A DNA stretch of 64,000 nt, from NCBI GenBank assembly GCA_022511205.1, contig JAFLRY010000002.1, positions 1 through 64,000 of the forward strand, in the 5' to 3' direction. The stretch's first letter is position 1, and each line of letters begins with the position of its first letter. The DNA comes from Eubacterium sp. (GTDB lineage Bacteria; Bacillota; Clostridia; Oscillospirales; Acutalibacteraceae). The notes under the pieces were generated by a model, which worked only from the letters and a program-made list of their open reading frames with translations, ran no database searches and had not been told where the DNA came from. The translations under genes were made by a program, and so were the position numbers. Below, piece after piece: positions 19,788 to 29,334 of this stretch.

Positions 19788-19826
19788 AAGGATAGCTATC
19801 TTTATATTTATAAGGATAGCCTATGT

Positions 19827-19855
19827 ATTATAGCAGACAAAAATTACCGTGTCAA
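19827..19855 (-). promoter_or_regulatory. Consensus sigma-A promoter of rpsF-ssb-rpsR
   Basis: Minus strand TTGACA (19850-19855), 17 bp, TATAAT (19827-19832). Confidence 0.85.
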
Positions 19856-19874
19856 GCCTTAACTTGACACGGTA
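19840..19874 (-). terminator. Rho-independent terminator of the LRR gene, overlapping the rpsF -35 box
   Basis: TACCGTGTCAAG(19845-19856)/CTTGACACGGTA(19863-19874) followed on minus by AATTTTTG. Confidence 0.75.
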
Positions 19875-19916
19875 TAGCTTTATTTAATATGCTATTTCAT
19901 TCTACAAGTTATTTCC

Positions 19917-21206
19917 CTAATTTTCAATTAATTTAAACGCCAGACCTTTTCTAGAGGCAAAACTTGCTGCCTCGGAACCTTTTTCCCCATAAATTGTAGG
20001 TTGTGAGTACACATATGATCCAAGCATATAGTTGTCGATTCCTGTTACATTTGAAGGAATCACTATGTCTGTTATCATTATTGAATCTTTAAACACGTTT
20101 TCCGGTATTGAGGAAATTCCTTTCCCAAATGTAACCTTTTTCAAATTATTGCAATTAGAAAGCACGTATGTTCCTATTTTAATTGTGCTATCTGGGAAAT
20201 TAAATTCTGATAAGTTATCCATATATGAAAATGCTCCGGTAGCAATTTCTTCTACAGTATTTGGTATGCTGATTTTTTCAAATGCTGTATGTGAAAACGC
20301 TGATGACCCTATGTAAGTTATTTTATCATTAAACTCAATTTTATTCATCGATTCCGCACTTTGAAACATTGCCTCCGGTATTTCTGTCATTCCTTTTCCC
20401 AGTATTACAGATTTAAGCATTTTGCAGCACATAAACACTCCGCTTCCTAATTCTGTTACTGAATCAGGAATAGTAACTGACGTTATAGGTGCATATGCAA
20501 AAGCCCAAGTTCCAATACTTTTCAACTTGTTGTTTAAGGTAATTGATGATAAATTTTCACATCTGTAAAACGCTTGTCTACCGATTTGACACAAATTTTT
20601 CGGCAACACTAATGATGAAATTGAATAACCAGGCGTTGTAAATCCTTCTCCCGGTCCTCCAAATGCTTTCTCTTTAATTGACAGTACCGGTAAATTGTCA
20701 AATTCTTCTGGTATAATCAATTCTCCTGTTAAATCTTTTTTTACACTTCCTGTCACTTCAACATAGGTTTTATAAACGTCATATGTCAAGATATCATCTT
20801 GGGAAGGATACTGCAATGTTTCTCGACCTATAGGATTAAAATCGGCATCATAGTAATAATTATCAGAATCGCCCACATCATAAAAATCATCATCTAAGTC
20901 ATCTGCACCATAGAAATCATCATCTAAATTATCTGCATCATAGAAATCGTCATCTAAATTATCTGCGTCATAGAAATCGTCAGGATCATAGTAATTATCA
21001 CTACTAGTATGTAAACCATTATTACTTCCGTAATTAGCAACAGCTATTACTGTTCCGATTAAAACAACAAATACTACCGCAAACGATATAATAACTTTCT
21101 TTCTTGCGTTCTTATTTGTTGAATTAATCAACGAAACGGGTGCGCCACATTTAGCGCAAAACTTTTCATTTCCTTTTATTTCGCTTCCACAATTTCTACA
21201 AGTCAT
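19917..21206 (-). CDS. Zinc-ribbon membrane-anchored protein with BspA-type leucine-rich repeats
   Basis: N-term CRNCGSEIKGNEKFCAKCGAP; TM; acidic 10-aa repeats; LRR units such as LKSIGTWAFAYAPITSVTIPDSVTELGSGVF. Confidence 0.85.
   Translation of the reverse strand: MTCRNCGSEIKGNEKFCAKCGAPVSLINSTNKNARKKVIISFAVVFVVLIGTVIAVANYGSNNGLHTSSDNYYDPDDFYDADNLDDDFYDADNLDDDFYGADDLDDDFYDVGDSDNYYYDADFNPIGRETLQYPSQDDILTYDVYKTYVEVTGSVKKDLTGELIIPEEFDNLPVLSIKEKAFGGPGEGFTTPGYSISSLVLPKNLCQIGRQAFYRCENLSSITLNNKLKSIGTWAFAYAPITSVTIPDSVTELGSGVFMCCKMLKSVILGKGMTEIPEAMFQSAESMNKIEFNDKITYIGSSAFSHTAFEKISIPNTVEEIATGAFSYMDNLSEFNFPDSTIKIGTYVLSNCNNLKKVTFGKGISSIPENVFKDSIMITDIVIPSNVTGIDNYMLGSYVYSQPTIYGEKGSEAASFASRKGLAFKLIEN
20880..20998 (-). 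repeat. Tandem ~30-bp coding repeats (DDDFYDADNL units)
   Basis: DDFYDADNLDDDFYDADNLDDDFYGADDLDDDFYDVGDSD encoded by near-identical 30-nt units. Confidence 0.9.
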
Positions 21207-21221
21207 ATTTTAATATGCTCC

Positions 21222-22058
21222 TTACCACTCATTTCTTATATCTATTACATCTCCATCATACCAATAATCGGTTCCGTCTGATGCGCCTAAATACATTTTG
21301 TCATCTATCCAAATAGTATTTATGTCGATATAGTTCATATCTTCAAATGTAACAGGAATGAATTTACCATTTATATATCTAAAGAACGAATCAAATTCTC
21401 TTTCGTATGCTTCGCAATGAAAATTATACACCTTGTTTTCTTTGAATCCATTCCAATAATCATTTGTCTCAATATCTATTGTTATTTTTCCTGTGTCAAC
21501 ACTTTTGTTTACAACTCCTCTTGCATAAGAGAAGGTCAGATGTGCATTGCCCACATCATATCCCTGTTTTAAATAAAAATATCCATGATTTGAATCCCAT
21601 AAAACCTGAGCTTCATAAACGGAGAATGAGCCTAATAATTCACTTTTGGATATCGAGTTAAATTCATCAAGATTGTTTGGAGAAAATGTTATATTCTCTA
21701 AATACTTCTGATTTTCGCTCAACTCCGCACCGGAAAGCAAATACAATCCTTCATAAGTAAAATTCCGATTAAAACTATCTATCCCCGCTCGATATTTTTC
21801 TGCTTGAATATAATTATAGGTCGTAATAATCAAAACTATAAGCAAGGGAATGCATATTATCGGAATCAATATCTTTATGATTCTTTTGCCTGATTTAGTA
21901 TTTTTATTATTTATTTCAAAATTCTCTTTATGTGAATCATTAATGTCAATTTGATTTGTTTCATTCACTATAACAGTATGGTTTTCAAGCTTTGCCCCGC
22001 AATTCGTGCAAAACTTGGCACCGTCTTTAAGTTCGCTTCCGCAATTTTTACAAAACAT
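21222..22058 (-). CDS. Zinc-ribbon domain membrane protein
   Basis: MFCKNCGSELKDGAKFCTNCGAKL; TM ILIPIICIPLLIVLIITTY. Confidence 0.75.
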   Translation of the reverse strand: MFCKNCGSELKDGAKFCTNCGAKLENHTVIVNETNQIDINDSHKENFEINNKNTKSGKRIIKILIPIICIPLLIVLIITTYNYIQAEKYRAGIDSFNRNFTYEGLYLLSGAELSENQKYLENITFSPNNLDEFNSISKSELLGSFSVYEAQVLWDSNHGYFYLKQGYDVGNAHLTFSYARGVVNKSVDTGKITIDIETNDYWNGFKENKVYNFHCEAYEREFDSFFRYINGKFIPVTFEDMNYIDINTIWIDDKMYLGASDGTDYWYDGDVIDIRNEW

Positions 22059-22070
22059 ATCTTTTCTCCT

Positions 22071-22781
22071 TTAAATAAATAATTCTTTCAGATACTCATT
22101 TGGACACATATTCTCCAACAGAGTTATCAGTTCAACTTCATTAATTATATTTCCGTCTCTATCTGTCCATAGGCTATTTTCGCGTTCACTATCCCAACCA
22201 TAATACGATGCAATGGCGTTATCATTTTCATCGTAATAGTATTCATGTAGTCCGCATTCAAGTATACTGAAAATATCGGTTTTAAAAACTACTTCTCCAT
22301 TTTCATCATACATTATTTGCCAACCGTCAACATATCCGGAATAGGCATTTTCATATCTAACCTTATAAGAGCCTAATATATTTGCATTTCCATTAACTAC
22401 TTCTCTATATGGTGCGTCATAAATAAAGGCAATTGCTTGAGCCGGACCAGTTGAAAAATCATAGTTTTTATCAATGTAGTCAATTGTTTCATAATCATCT
22501 GAGCAAAACATAATTACAGTAATACCTGAAGCCCCTAAATCCTCATAGTAATCCATATCTATAACATCTTTAACCTCAAAATCCAAAGAAGAATTAATGG
22601 GATAGGTTCCTCCATTGAAAGTCAAAACATTTTTACTTGCGTGCACATTTGATTCCTTTTGATTTGGTACTGTACTTTCTAAATTCCTCGCTCTACAAGC
22701 TGAAAATGCAGTAGCGATCACTATGCATACTAGCGCTAATAGCGCTATTTTTTTCAATTTACCAGTTATAGTAGAAATCAT
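22071..22781 (-). CDS. Hypothetical lipoprotein-like protein
   Basis: KIALLALVCIVIATAFSACRA signal/lipobox; start taken at MISTITG; overlaps the upstream ORF end. Confidence 0.6.
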   Translation of the reverse strand: MISTITGKLKKIALLALVCIVIATAFSACRARNLESTVPNQKESNVHASKNVLTFNGGTYPINSSLDFEVKDVIDMDYYEDLGASGITVIMFCSDDYETIDYIDKNYDFSTGPAQAIAFIYDAPYREVVNGNANILGSYKVRYENAYSGYVDGWQIMYDENGEVVFKTDIFSILECGLHEYYYDENDNAIASYYGWDSERENSLWTDRDGNIINEVELITLLENMCPNEYLKELFI

Positions 22782-23439
22782 TATAACACTCCTTACACAC
22801 CTTTTCTGTTTCTCCCCAAAAGCTAATTGTATAATTTTTGCCAATATAAGTCTTGCCGCATTCTTCACAGTTGTGAATATTTGTTACAACAAGTAAAACA
22901 ACTATTAATGCGGCAATTACAGCAGCAATCACACCTGTTTTTTTCTTTTTTGCAGGATCCATTGATTTAACATTTTGGGAAGCGCCTTTTGCCATATCAA
23001 CGGCGCTGTTGAAGCCTTCTTTTGCTTTATCTTTAAGAATATTTAGCGACTGACTGTTTTCAATATCCTGTTTGACTGATTTCACAAATTCATTTTCTCT
23101 AACCTTGTCAGCCGCATTTTTCACAAAACTTTGAACTGTCGCTTCTTGTTTAACAGTATCGCCATTAATTTTTGCTCCGCAAATATGGCAGAAGGAAGCA
23201 TTTTTATCTTCAATAACTGCATTACAATTCGGGCAAAGAATATCTTTTTCTTCCGCAAGACTCGCTCCGCAGAAAGAACAAAAAGAAGCACTTGAATTAT
23301 CAATAACTGAATTGCAATTGGGGCATACTGTATTTGTTTCTTCAACTGTTTCGATAATTTTCTCAATTGTTCCGCCGCATTGCGGACAGAAATTCATTTC
23401 TTCATCATAGGTTTGACCACAGTTGTTACATTTTTTCAT
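22759..23439 (-). CDS. Multi-zinc-ribbon membrane protein
   Basis: Three CxxC...FCxxCG zinc ribbons, then TM VIAAVIAALIVVLLVVT and another Cys cluster. Confidence 0.75.
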   Translation of the reverse strand: MKKCNNCGQTYDEEMNFCPQCGGTIEKIIETVEETNTVCPNCNSVIDNSSASFCSFCGASLAEEKDILCPNCNAVIEDKNASFCHICGAKINGDTVKQEATVQSFVKNAADKVRENEFVKSVKQDIENSQSLNILKDKAKEGFNSAVDMAKGASQNVKSMDPAKKKKTGVIAAVIAALIVVLLVVTNIHNCEECGKTYIGKNYTISFWGETEKVCKECYNDFYYNW

Positions 23440-23540
23440 TATTACTCCTCCATCAAAGCAGATTACATTAATGTGAGGTAATTATACATCTGTTTTATGT
23501 TAAAGTCAATACGTTAATGTAGCGTATTTTGGGTGATAAT

Positions 23541-23798
23541 ATGAAGCAAATCATATTTAACAACAATAAAAATATTATTTCAGATAAAATTAAAGAGTAC
23601 CGAATTAAACGGAAAATTTCTCAGGGTGACCTTGCAGCAAGAATGCAGGTTTTAGGTGTTAATATCAATCAGCAGGCGATCAGCAGAATCGAGAAAAATC
23701 TGCGGCAGGTTACGGATTATGAGCTTGCCTGCTTCTGCAAATGCCTTGGTGTTACGCCCAATGAATTGCTTAGCAATTTTGAAAAATATTTTGAATAA
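23541..23798 (+). CDS. XRE-family HTH transcriptional regulator
   Basis: IKEYRIKRKISQGDLAARMQVLGVNINQQAISRIEKNLRQVTDYELACFCKCLGVTPNELL. Confidence 0.9.
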   Translation: MKQIIFNNNKNIISDKIKEYRIKRKISQGDLAARMQVLGVNINQQAISRIEKNLRQVTDYELACFCKCLGVTPNELLSNFEKYFE

Positions 23799-23800
23799 TA

Positions 23801-23832
23801 AAACGCCGTGCAAAATTGCACGGCGTTTTTTA
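23801..23832. terminator. Bidirectional terminator
   Basis: AAACGCCGTGCAA/TTGCACGGCGTTT + TTT. Confidence 0.8.
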
Positions 23833-23847
23833 TGAATTATTCTAAAA

Positions 23848-24519
23848 TTAGTCTTGGTTTTCGCCATTCCCTGCAGTCTGCTCCGGTGCTGATCCGGATT
23901 CGGCGGGTTGTGACGGAGTGTAATAAACATTCGTCTGTTCGGTTGTCTGAACAGGCTCAGGTGTAGGCACATACGGCTGTGTCGGTGCTGATGACGGGAT
24001 CTTCGCGCCCTCAAGCAGGAAACTATTATACTCCTTATCCAGCCTTACAAAGCTTGCTACTGCTGAAGCGGAAGCGATGATCCACCACCAGCCGGAAAGC
24101 ATTCCCATGTTAATCGTAGTAAGTACACACTCTATGATACTTACGATTAGCAGAATTATTGCGCAAATCTTGCTTTTTCCAAGATGCATTCCGAGAGTGA
24201 GCGCCAAAAGGATAACCACATCTATCAACGCATAAAAGTTATGGGTCCAAGCGATACCGAAAACCGCTGATATTGCGGCTAAAATATAGCAGGTGATTGC
24301 CATACTGTTTATGCTTTTTCTTAAAGCAGGTGAGGCATATTTTTCAATGAATTCCTTTTTGCTCACAGTTCCCCTGTCTATCGCAGGGGTAGCATTCACA
24401 TAAGCGGGCTGAGTATAAGTTCCGGATACAGCCGGATCTTTCATTTGAGCGCCGCAATAACCGCAAAACGCGGCATCGTTTTCAAGTTCTTTCCCGCACT
24501 TTGGACAAAACATATTCAT
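23848..24519 (-). CDS. Zinc-ribbon membrane protein
   Basis: MFCPKCGKELENDAAFCGYCGAQM; several TM helices; Pro/Gln-rich C-term. Confidence 0.75.
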   Translation of the reverse strand: MNMFCPKCGKELENDAAFCGYCGAQMKDPAVSGTYTQPAYVNATPAIDRGTVSKKEFIEKYASPALRKSINSMAITCYILAAISAVFGIAWTHNFYALIDVVILLALTLGMHLGKSKICAIILLIVSIIECVLTTINMGMLSGWWWIIASASAVASFVRLDKEYNSFLLEGAKIPSSAPTQPYVPTPEPVQTTEQTNVYYTPSQPAESGSAPEQTAGNGENQD

Positions 24520-24533
24520 TCTCCTCCAATGAT

Positions 24534-25604
24534 TTATATAAGCGAAGCTACGAGATCGCCCATATCGGCGGTGGTTACCATATCAAAGCCCTCCTCGTAG
24601 ATATCGGGGGTTCTCGCTTTGGTAAGGGCGATATCAACGGCGTTTTCGATGGCGTCCGCCGCTTCTGATTCACCAAAGGAATAGCGGAGCATCATCGCGC
24701 CGGAGAGAATTGTTGCCAGCGGATTCGCCTTTTGCTGACCGGCGATGTCAGGTGCCGAGCCGTGGATAGGCTCGTAAAGACCGAAAGTACCCTCCGCAAG
24801 AGAAGCGGATGCGAGCATTCCGATGGAGCCGCTTATCATAGAGGCCTCGTCGGAAAGAATATCGCCGAAAATGTTTGAGGTAACGATCGTATCAAACTGG
24901 CGAGGATTACGAACGAGCTGCATAGCGCAGTTGTCAACGTACATATAAGAAAGTTCGACCTCAGGATAATCAGCCTTTACCTCCTCGGCAACCTTTCTCC
25001 AGAGTCTTGAGGAATCAAGCACATTCGCCTTATCAACTAATGTGAGCTTCTTACCGCGCTTCATAGCGTACTCGAAGCCCGCTTTAACGATTCTCTTGAT
25101 TTCGGGAACAGTGTAGCGCTCCGTATCGTATGCGCCGACGATTCCGTTTTCCTCATACGTTCCCCTATCGCCGAAATAAATTCCGCCTGTAAGCTCACGA
25201 ACGATCAGGATATCAAGACCGTCGCCGATGATCTCCTCTTTAATCGGAGAAGCATTTTTGAGGGGTGCGAAAATTTTTGCGGGGCGAAGATTTGCGAATA
25301 AACCTAAGTCTTCGCGAATAGCAAGCAGACCCTTTTCAGGGCGGTTGTTGCCGGGCTGGGTATCCCACTTGGGGCCGCCTACCGCGCCGAGAAGCACCGC
25401 ATCGGAAGCCTTGCAGGCATCCGCCGTTGCCTGCGGATAGGGCGCGCCCGTTTCATCGATCGCGCAACCGCCGAGAAGCTGATAATTATAATCAACGGAA
25501 AAGCCGAACTTCTCCCCTGCCTTATCAAGCACCTTTATACATTCGTCAACGATTTCCGGGCCGATACCATCACCCTTTAAAACTGTAACCTTGTAATTTT
25601 TCAT
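24534..25604 (-). CDS. leuB: 3-isopropylmalate dehydrogenase
   Basis: [53 protein letters not shown]. Confidence 0.97.
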   Translation of the reverse strand: MKNYKVTVLKGDGIGPEIVDECIKVLDKAGEKFGFSVDYNYQLLGGCAIDETGAPYPQATADACKASDAVLLGAVGGPKWDTQPGNNRPEKGLLAIREDLGLFANLRPAKIFAPLKNASPIKEEIIGDGLDILIVRELTGGIYFGDRGTYEENGIVGAYDTERYTVPEIKRIVKAGFEYAMKRGKKLTLVDKANVLDSSRLWRKVAEEVKADYPEVELSYMYVDNCAMQLVRNPRQFDTIVTSNIFGDILSDEASMISGSIGMLASASLAEGTFGLYEPIHGSAPDIAGQQKANPLATILSGAMMLRYSFGESEAADAIENAVDIALTKARTPDIYEEGFDMVTTADMGDLVASLI

Positions 25605-25623
25605 AATATCCTCCGAATTATAC

Positions 25624-26373
25624 CTATAATTTTATGGCTTTCATTTGTAATCTGACATAATCAATGATCCATTTGCCGTCAGTATACAGCTTAGGTCTGC
25701 AAATTTCAACGACTTTTTCAATGATTTCAGCTTTCGTTTCGTCATCGATCCCATTGAATGCCGAGCCTAAAAACATATTTATCCAGTTTTCAAGTCCATT
25801 TTCGCCCACCTGCTCCGTGGGTCTGTCATAAAGCACGGCATATTTAACGGAAAAACCGTGCTTTTCCAGCAGAGGCGCAAACTCGCCGATGGAACGGAAA
25901 TTTAAAGTGTTTTCGTATTTTAAACCGAATGACGCAAAGACTTGCTCCATAGCATTATGAACGGTAACACCATTTCCCTTTCCGCCGAATTCGAACACGA
26001 ATTCTCCGCCTGTTTTCAAATTTTCCGAAATATTTTTCACTAACGCATCGTGATCGACGATCCAGTGAAATACGGCGTTTGAAAAGATCGCGTCCGTTTT
26101 TTCCTCCAGGCGAAATTCGCAGGCATCGTCAAGCCTGAAATCAAGATCAGGATGAAGCTCCTTCGCCTTTTCAAGCATTTGCGGTGAAGCATCTATGCCA
26201 AGCGTACGGTAGCCTTTTTCAATGAGTTGCTCAGTCAGCGCGCCGTTTCCGCACCCTAAATCAACAACAAAGCTTCCTTTCGGCACGGTCAGAAGCTCCA
26301 GAACTCCCTCACCGTATTTGTGGACGAACTGAAAATTATCGGTATAATTGTTGGAATCCCAACGATTCTTCAT
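25624..26373 (-). CDS. Class I SAM-dependent methyltransferase
   Basis: [28 protein letters not shown]; trans-aconitate-methyltransferase-like layout. Confidence 0.85.
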   Translation of the reverse strand: MKNRWDSNNYTDNFQFVHKYGEGVLELLTVPKGSFVVDLGCGNGALTEQLIEKGYRTLGIDASPQMLEKAKELHPDLDFRLDDACEFRLEEKTDAIFSNAVFHWIVDHDALVKNISENLKTGGEFVFEFGGKGNGVTVHNAMEQVFASFGLKYENTLNFRSIGEFAPLLEKHGFSVKYAVLYDRPTEQVGENGLENWINMFLGSAFNGIDDETKAEIIEKVVEICRPKLYTDGKWIIDYVRLQMKAIKL

Positions 26374-26521
26374 AATTTCCTCCGTAATATTTCATTTTTC
26401 TATTAACTCTCTGTTGTTTATTCTTGCGTATTCTATTGGCAGCTATGGAGGTATCCTAAGTCTTTAAGAGATCGTACCATTCTGCTGCCATTAATTTAAT
26501 TTCTTAACAAAATACTGAATA

Positions 26522-27097
26522 CTATTCGTGCTTATCCATAAGTTTTTTCTTTTTTATCGTTGAGCAAAAACCAACTATATAAGATAATAACGCTAACAAT
26601 CCACCAATAAAAAGAAATATTAAGCAAAGCCGTAGAATTACAGAATAATCACCCCAGAACGCTGCATATGCACCTACGAATGCCATAAATGCAGCAATAA
26701 TCGTCTTTTTAATTAACACTCGTCTTGTATACAGTAACCTGTCCATATAAAAATCCTGTATATCCACATTTTCCTTTGTAATCCGAAAGATATCACAATA
26801 TCCACACTGCAACAAATTTCCACGATACTCGTCTGACTTCAAGATACTTTCCCATTCCAAAATCGGCCAAGTGTCTTTGGGAAATATGTATGTTAATACA
26901 TATTGTACTTTCTTTGGAGTAGACCTTTGAAAAGTAAAAAGATAGCGAAATCTTGATCTAACAAAACGATATCCATTCTGTTCCTCTTCACATAGTATTT
27001 TCTCGGCTTTTTCCAAATTCCAAAATGGGAAGAATATGAATTTTTGTTTTTGCTCGACTGACTTAGAATAATAATGCTTTTCCAATAGATAATACAC
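26522..27097 (-). CDS. DUF2812-like membrane protein
   Basis: N-terminal FFPFWNLEKAEKIL...GYRF; two C-terminal TM helices. Confidence 0.5.
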   Translation of the reverse strand: MYYLLEKHYYSKSVEQKQKFIFFPFWNLEKAEKILCEEEQNGYRFVRSRFRYLFTFQRSTPKKVQYVLTYIFPKDTWPILEWESILKSDEYRGNLLQCGYCDIFRITKENVDIQDFYMDRLLYTRRVLIKKTIIAAFMAFVGAYAAFWGDYSVILRLCLIFLFIGGLLALLSYIVGFCSTIKKKKLMDKHE

Positions 27098-27179
27098 CTC
27101 CTAATATGCGCCAAACAATTGAAGATGTCCTTCTTGATAAAGTTTTTCACGCACAATGCTAAGTCATTACTCCGTGTAC

Positions 27180-28916
27180 TTAACAAACGTCAAAGATGCC
27201 GGGCATGGTATCATCACGCATCGTATCCGCCTGATCGCGGTTGATGGCGCAGACGATGCCCTTCATTGAAGCGTAGCTGATATTGTGGCTTACGCCGATA
27301 CCGAAAACATCCTTGCCCTGCGGGTTTTTCAGATGGATATAGCTGATAGCTTTGGAATCACTGCCGACAGAAATGGCGTGCTCGCTGTAGTCAACGAAGC
27401 TGTAATCTGTGAGTCCGATCTCCTTAATTGCTGAGAAGAACGCACCAATCGGGCCGCTTCCCGTGCCTTCTATCCTTACGGGTGCGTTATCCTTATACTT
27501 GATCTCGCCGCTGAAATGAACGGTGGTGAGATAATCCGCTTCGTTCTTTTCCTCATAAACCTTATAATTAAGTAGTCTGTAGGGGCCGCAGACGTTTCTG
27601 TATTCCTTTTGGAAGAGGTCGAAAACCTCGTGGGTCAGAAGCTCCTTGCCCTTTTCATCGCAGGCGTGCTTGACCACTGCGCCGAACTCCGCATGCATAG
27701 CCTTGGGCATCTTAATACCGTATTCATTGGCAAGCACGAACGCCGCGCCGCCCTTTCCGCTCTGGGAATTAATGCGGATGACCGGCTCGTATTCTCTGCC
27801 TACGTCTGCGGGGTCGATGGGAAGATAGGGAACCTCCCAAAAATCGGAATGGGTCTCATCCATATAATTCTTGCCCTTGTTGATCGCGTCCTGATGAGAG
27901 CCAGAAAACGCGGTGAATACCAGCTCGCCGGCATAGGGCTGACGGGGCGGAACCTTCATCTTGGTGGTGCGCTCGTAAACCTCTTTGATCGCGTTGATAT
28001 CGCTGAAATCAAGCTCGGGATCAACGCCCTGCGTCCACATATTCAGCGCCAGCGTAACCATATCCACGTTGCCCGTACGCTCGCCGTTTCCGAAAAGCGT
28101 ACCCTCAACACGGTCCGCACCCGCCATAAGGGCAAGCTCCGTTGCGGCAACGCCCTCGCCTCTGTCGTTATGCGGGTGAAGTGAGATGATCGCGCAGTCT
28201 CTGTTTTTCATATGGCGGCAGAAATATTCGATCTGATCCGCGTAGCCGTTGGGCGTTGAGCATTCAACAGTAGAGGGCAGGTTGAGAATAATGGGATTCT
28301 CAGGCGTGGGCTGCATAACCTCCATCACCTTTTCGCAGATCTCGATAGCATTATCAATTTCCGTGCCTGTAAAGGATTCGGGTGAATACTCGTATCTGAT
28401 ATTCATATCGGGGTTTTCCGCAAGCTCCTTATCGGTAAGCTCCTTGATAAGCTTCGCGCCGTTGACAGCGATATCAATAACGCCCTGCATATCCGTTTTG
28501 AAAACCACCTTGCGCTGAAGCGTGGAGGTGGAATTATAGAAATGAACGATAACGTTCTTCGCGCCCCTGATCGCCTCAAAGGTTTTCTTGATAAGATGCT
28601 CGCGCGCCTGAACGAGAACCTGAATGGTAACGTCATCGGGGATATAATTGCCGTCGATAAGCGTTCTTAAAATCTCGTATTCCGTTTCAGAAGCTGAGGG
28701 GAAGCCCACCTCGATCTCTTTAACGCCGATTTTTAAAAGCGTGTGGAAAAGCTCCAGCTTCTCCTGAAGATTCATCGGGTCTACCAGCGCCTGATTGCCG
28801 TCTCTTAAATCGACGGAACACCAGATAGGCGCTCTGGTGATTACCTTATCCGGCCACGTTCTGTCCGGAATGTTGATGGGTTTAAACGGTGTGTACTTTC
28901 TGAATCCGTCTAACAT
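27180..28916 (-). CDS. leuA: 2-isopropylmalate synthase
   Basis: APIWCSVDLRDGNQALVDPM; SLHPHNDRGEGVAATELALMAGADRVEGTLFGNGERTGNVD; start at MLDGFRKY with AAGGAG RBS. Confidence 0.97.
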   Translation of the reverse strand: MLDGFRKYTPFKPINIPDRTWPDKVITRAPIWCSVDLRDGNQALVDPMNLQEKLELFHTLLKIGVKEIEVGFPSASETEYEILRTLIDGNYIPDDVTIQVLVQAREHLIKKTFEAIRGAKNVIVHFYNSTSTLQRKVVFKTDMQGVIDIAVNGAKLIKELTDKELAENPDMNIRYEYSPESFTGTEIDNAIEICEKVMEVMQPTPENPIILNLPSTVECSTPNGYADQIEYFCRHMKNRDCAIISLHPHNDRGEGVAATELALMAGADRVEGTLFGNGERTGNVDMVTLALNMWTQGVDPELDFSDINAIKEVYERTTKMKVPPRQPYAGELVFTAFSGSHQDAINKGKNYMDETHSDFWEVPYLPIDPADVGREYEPVIRINSQSGKGGAAFVLANEYGIKMPKAMHAEFGAVVKHACDEKGKELLTHEVFDLFQKEYRNVCGPYRLLNYKVYEEKNEADYLTTVHFSGEIKYKDNAPVRIEGTGSGPIGAFFSAIKEIGLTDYSFVDYSEHAISVGSDSKAISYIHLKNPQGKDVFGIGVSHNISYASMKGIVCAINRDQADTMRDDTMPGIFDVC

Positions 28917-28948
28917 AATGATTTCTCCTTTCGTATTCGGGGAGCTAT

Positions 28949-28991
28949 TCAAGGCAAATCAGCCACGCTTCATTCGGATCGTTTTGCCTAA
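28949..28991. repeat. Short sequence resembling the right end of the 1-260 palindromic element
   Basis: AAGGCAAATCAGCCA...TTCGGATCGTTTTGCCTAAA versus AAGGCAAATCAGCCA (204-218) and TTTGGTTCGCTTTGCCTAAA near 235-257. Confidence 0.4.
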
Positions 28992-29240
28992 AAAAATACA
29001 CCCCTATGAGATATAGGGGTGTAGAAATCTACACGGTACCACCCTACTTCAGCAGAAAAATCTGCCCTTTAGCATCTGACAATGCCTTAACCTTTAACGC
29101 GGTCACGCGTCTGCCCCTATTAACCGATAGTCTTTTCAAGGCAGCAACTCCACGGAGAGCTATGCATTACAATTTCCGTATCGGCTTTCACCAACCGCCG
29201 ACTCTCTGCAACTGAAAACAATAATCTTTTTCCGCTTCCC
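28990..29240 (-). promoter_or_regulatory. T-box riboswitch leader of leuA
   Basis: Minus-strand T-box AGGGTGGTACCGTG (29032-29045); terminator TACACCCCTAT/ATAGGGGTGTA (28997-29023) + T run; Stem I-like AGAGAGTCGGCGGTTGGTGAAAGCCGA. Confidence 0.9.
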
Positions 29241-29334
29241 AGTCTTTTATGGGTACTATTTAATTAGTAAATTCATTATAACATTAAATTTATAATTGTC
29301 AAGCCCCTTTGTTCCGGGGCTTTTCCGTTTGTGC

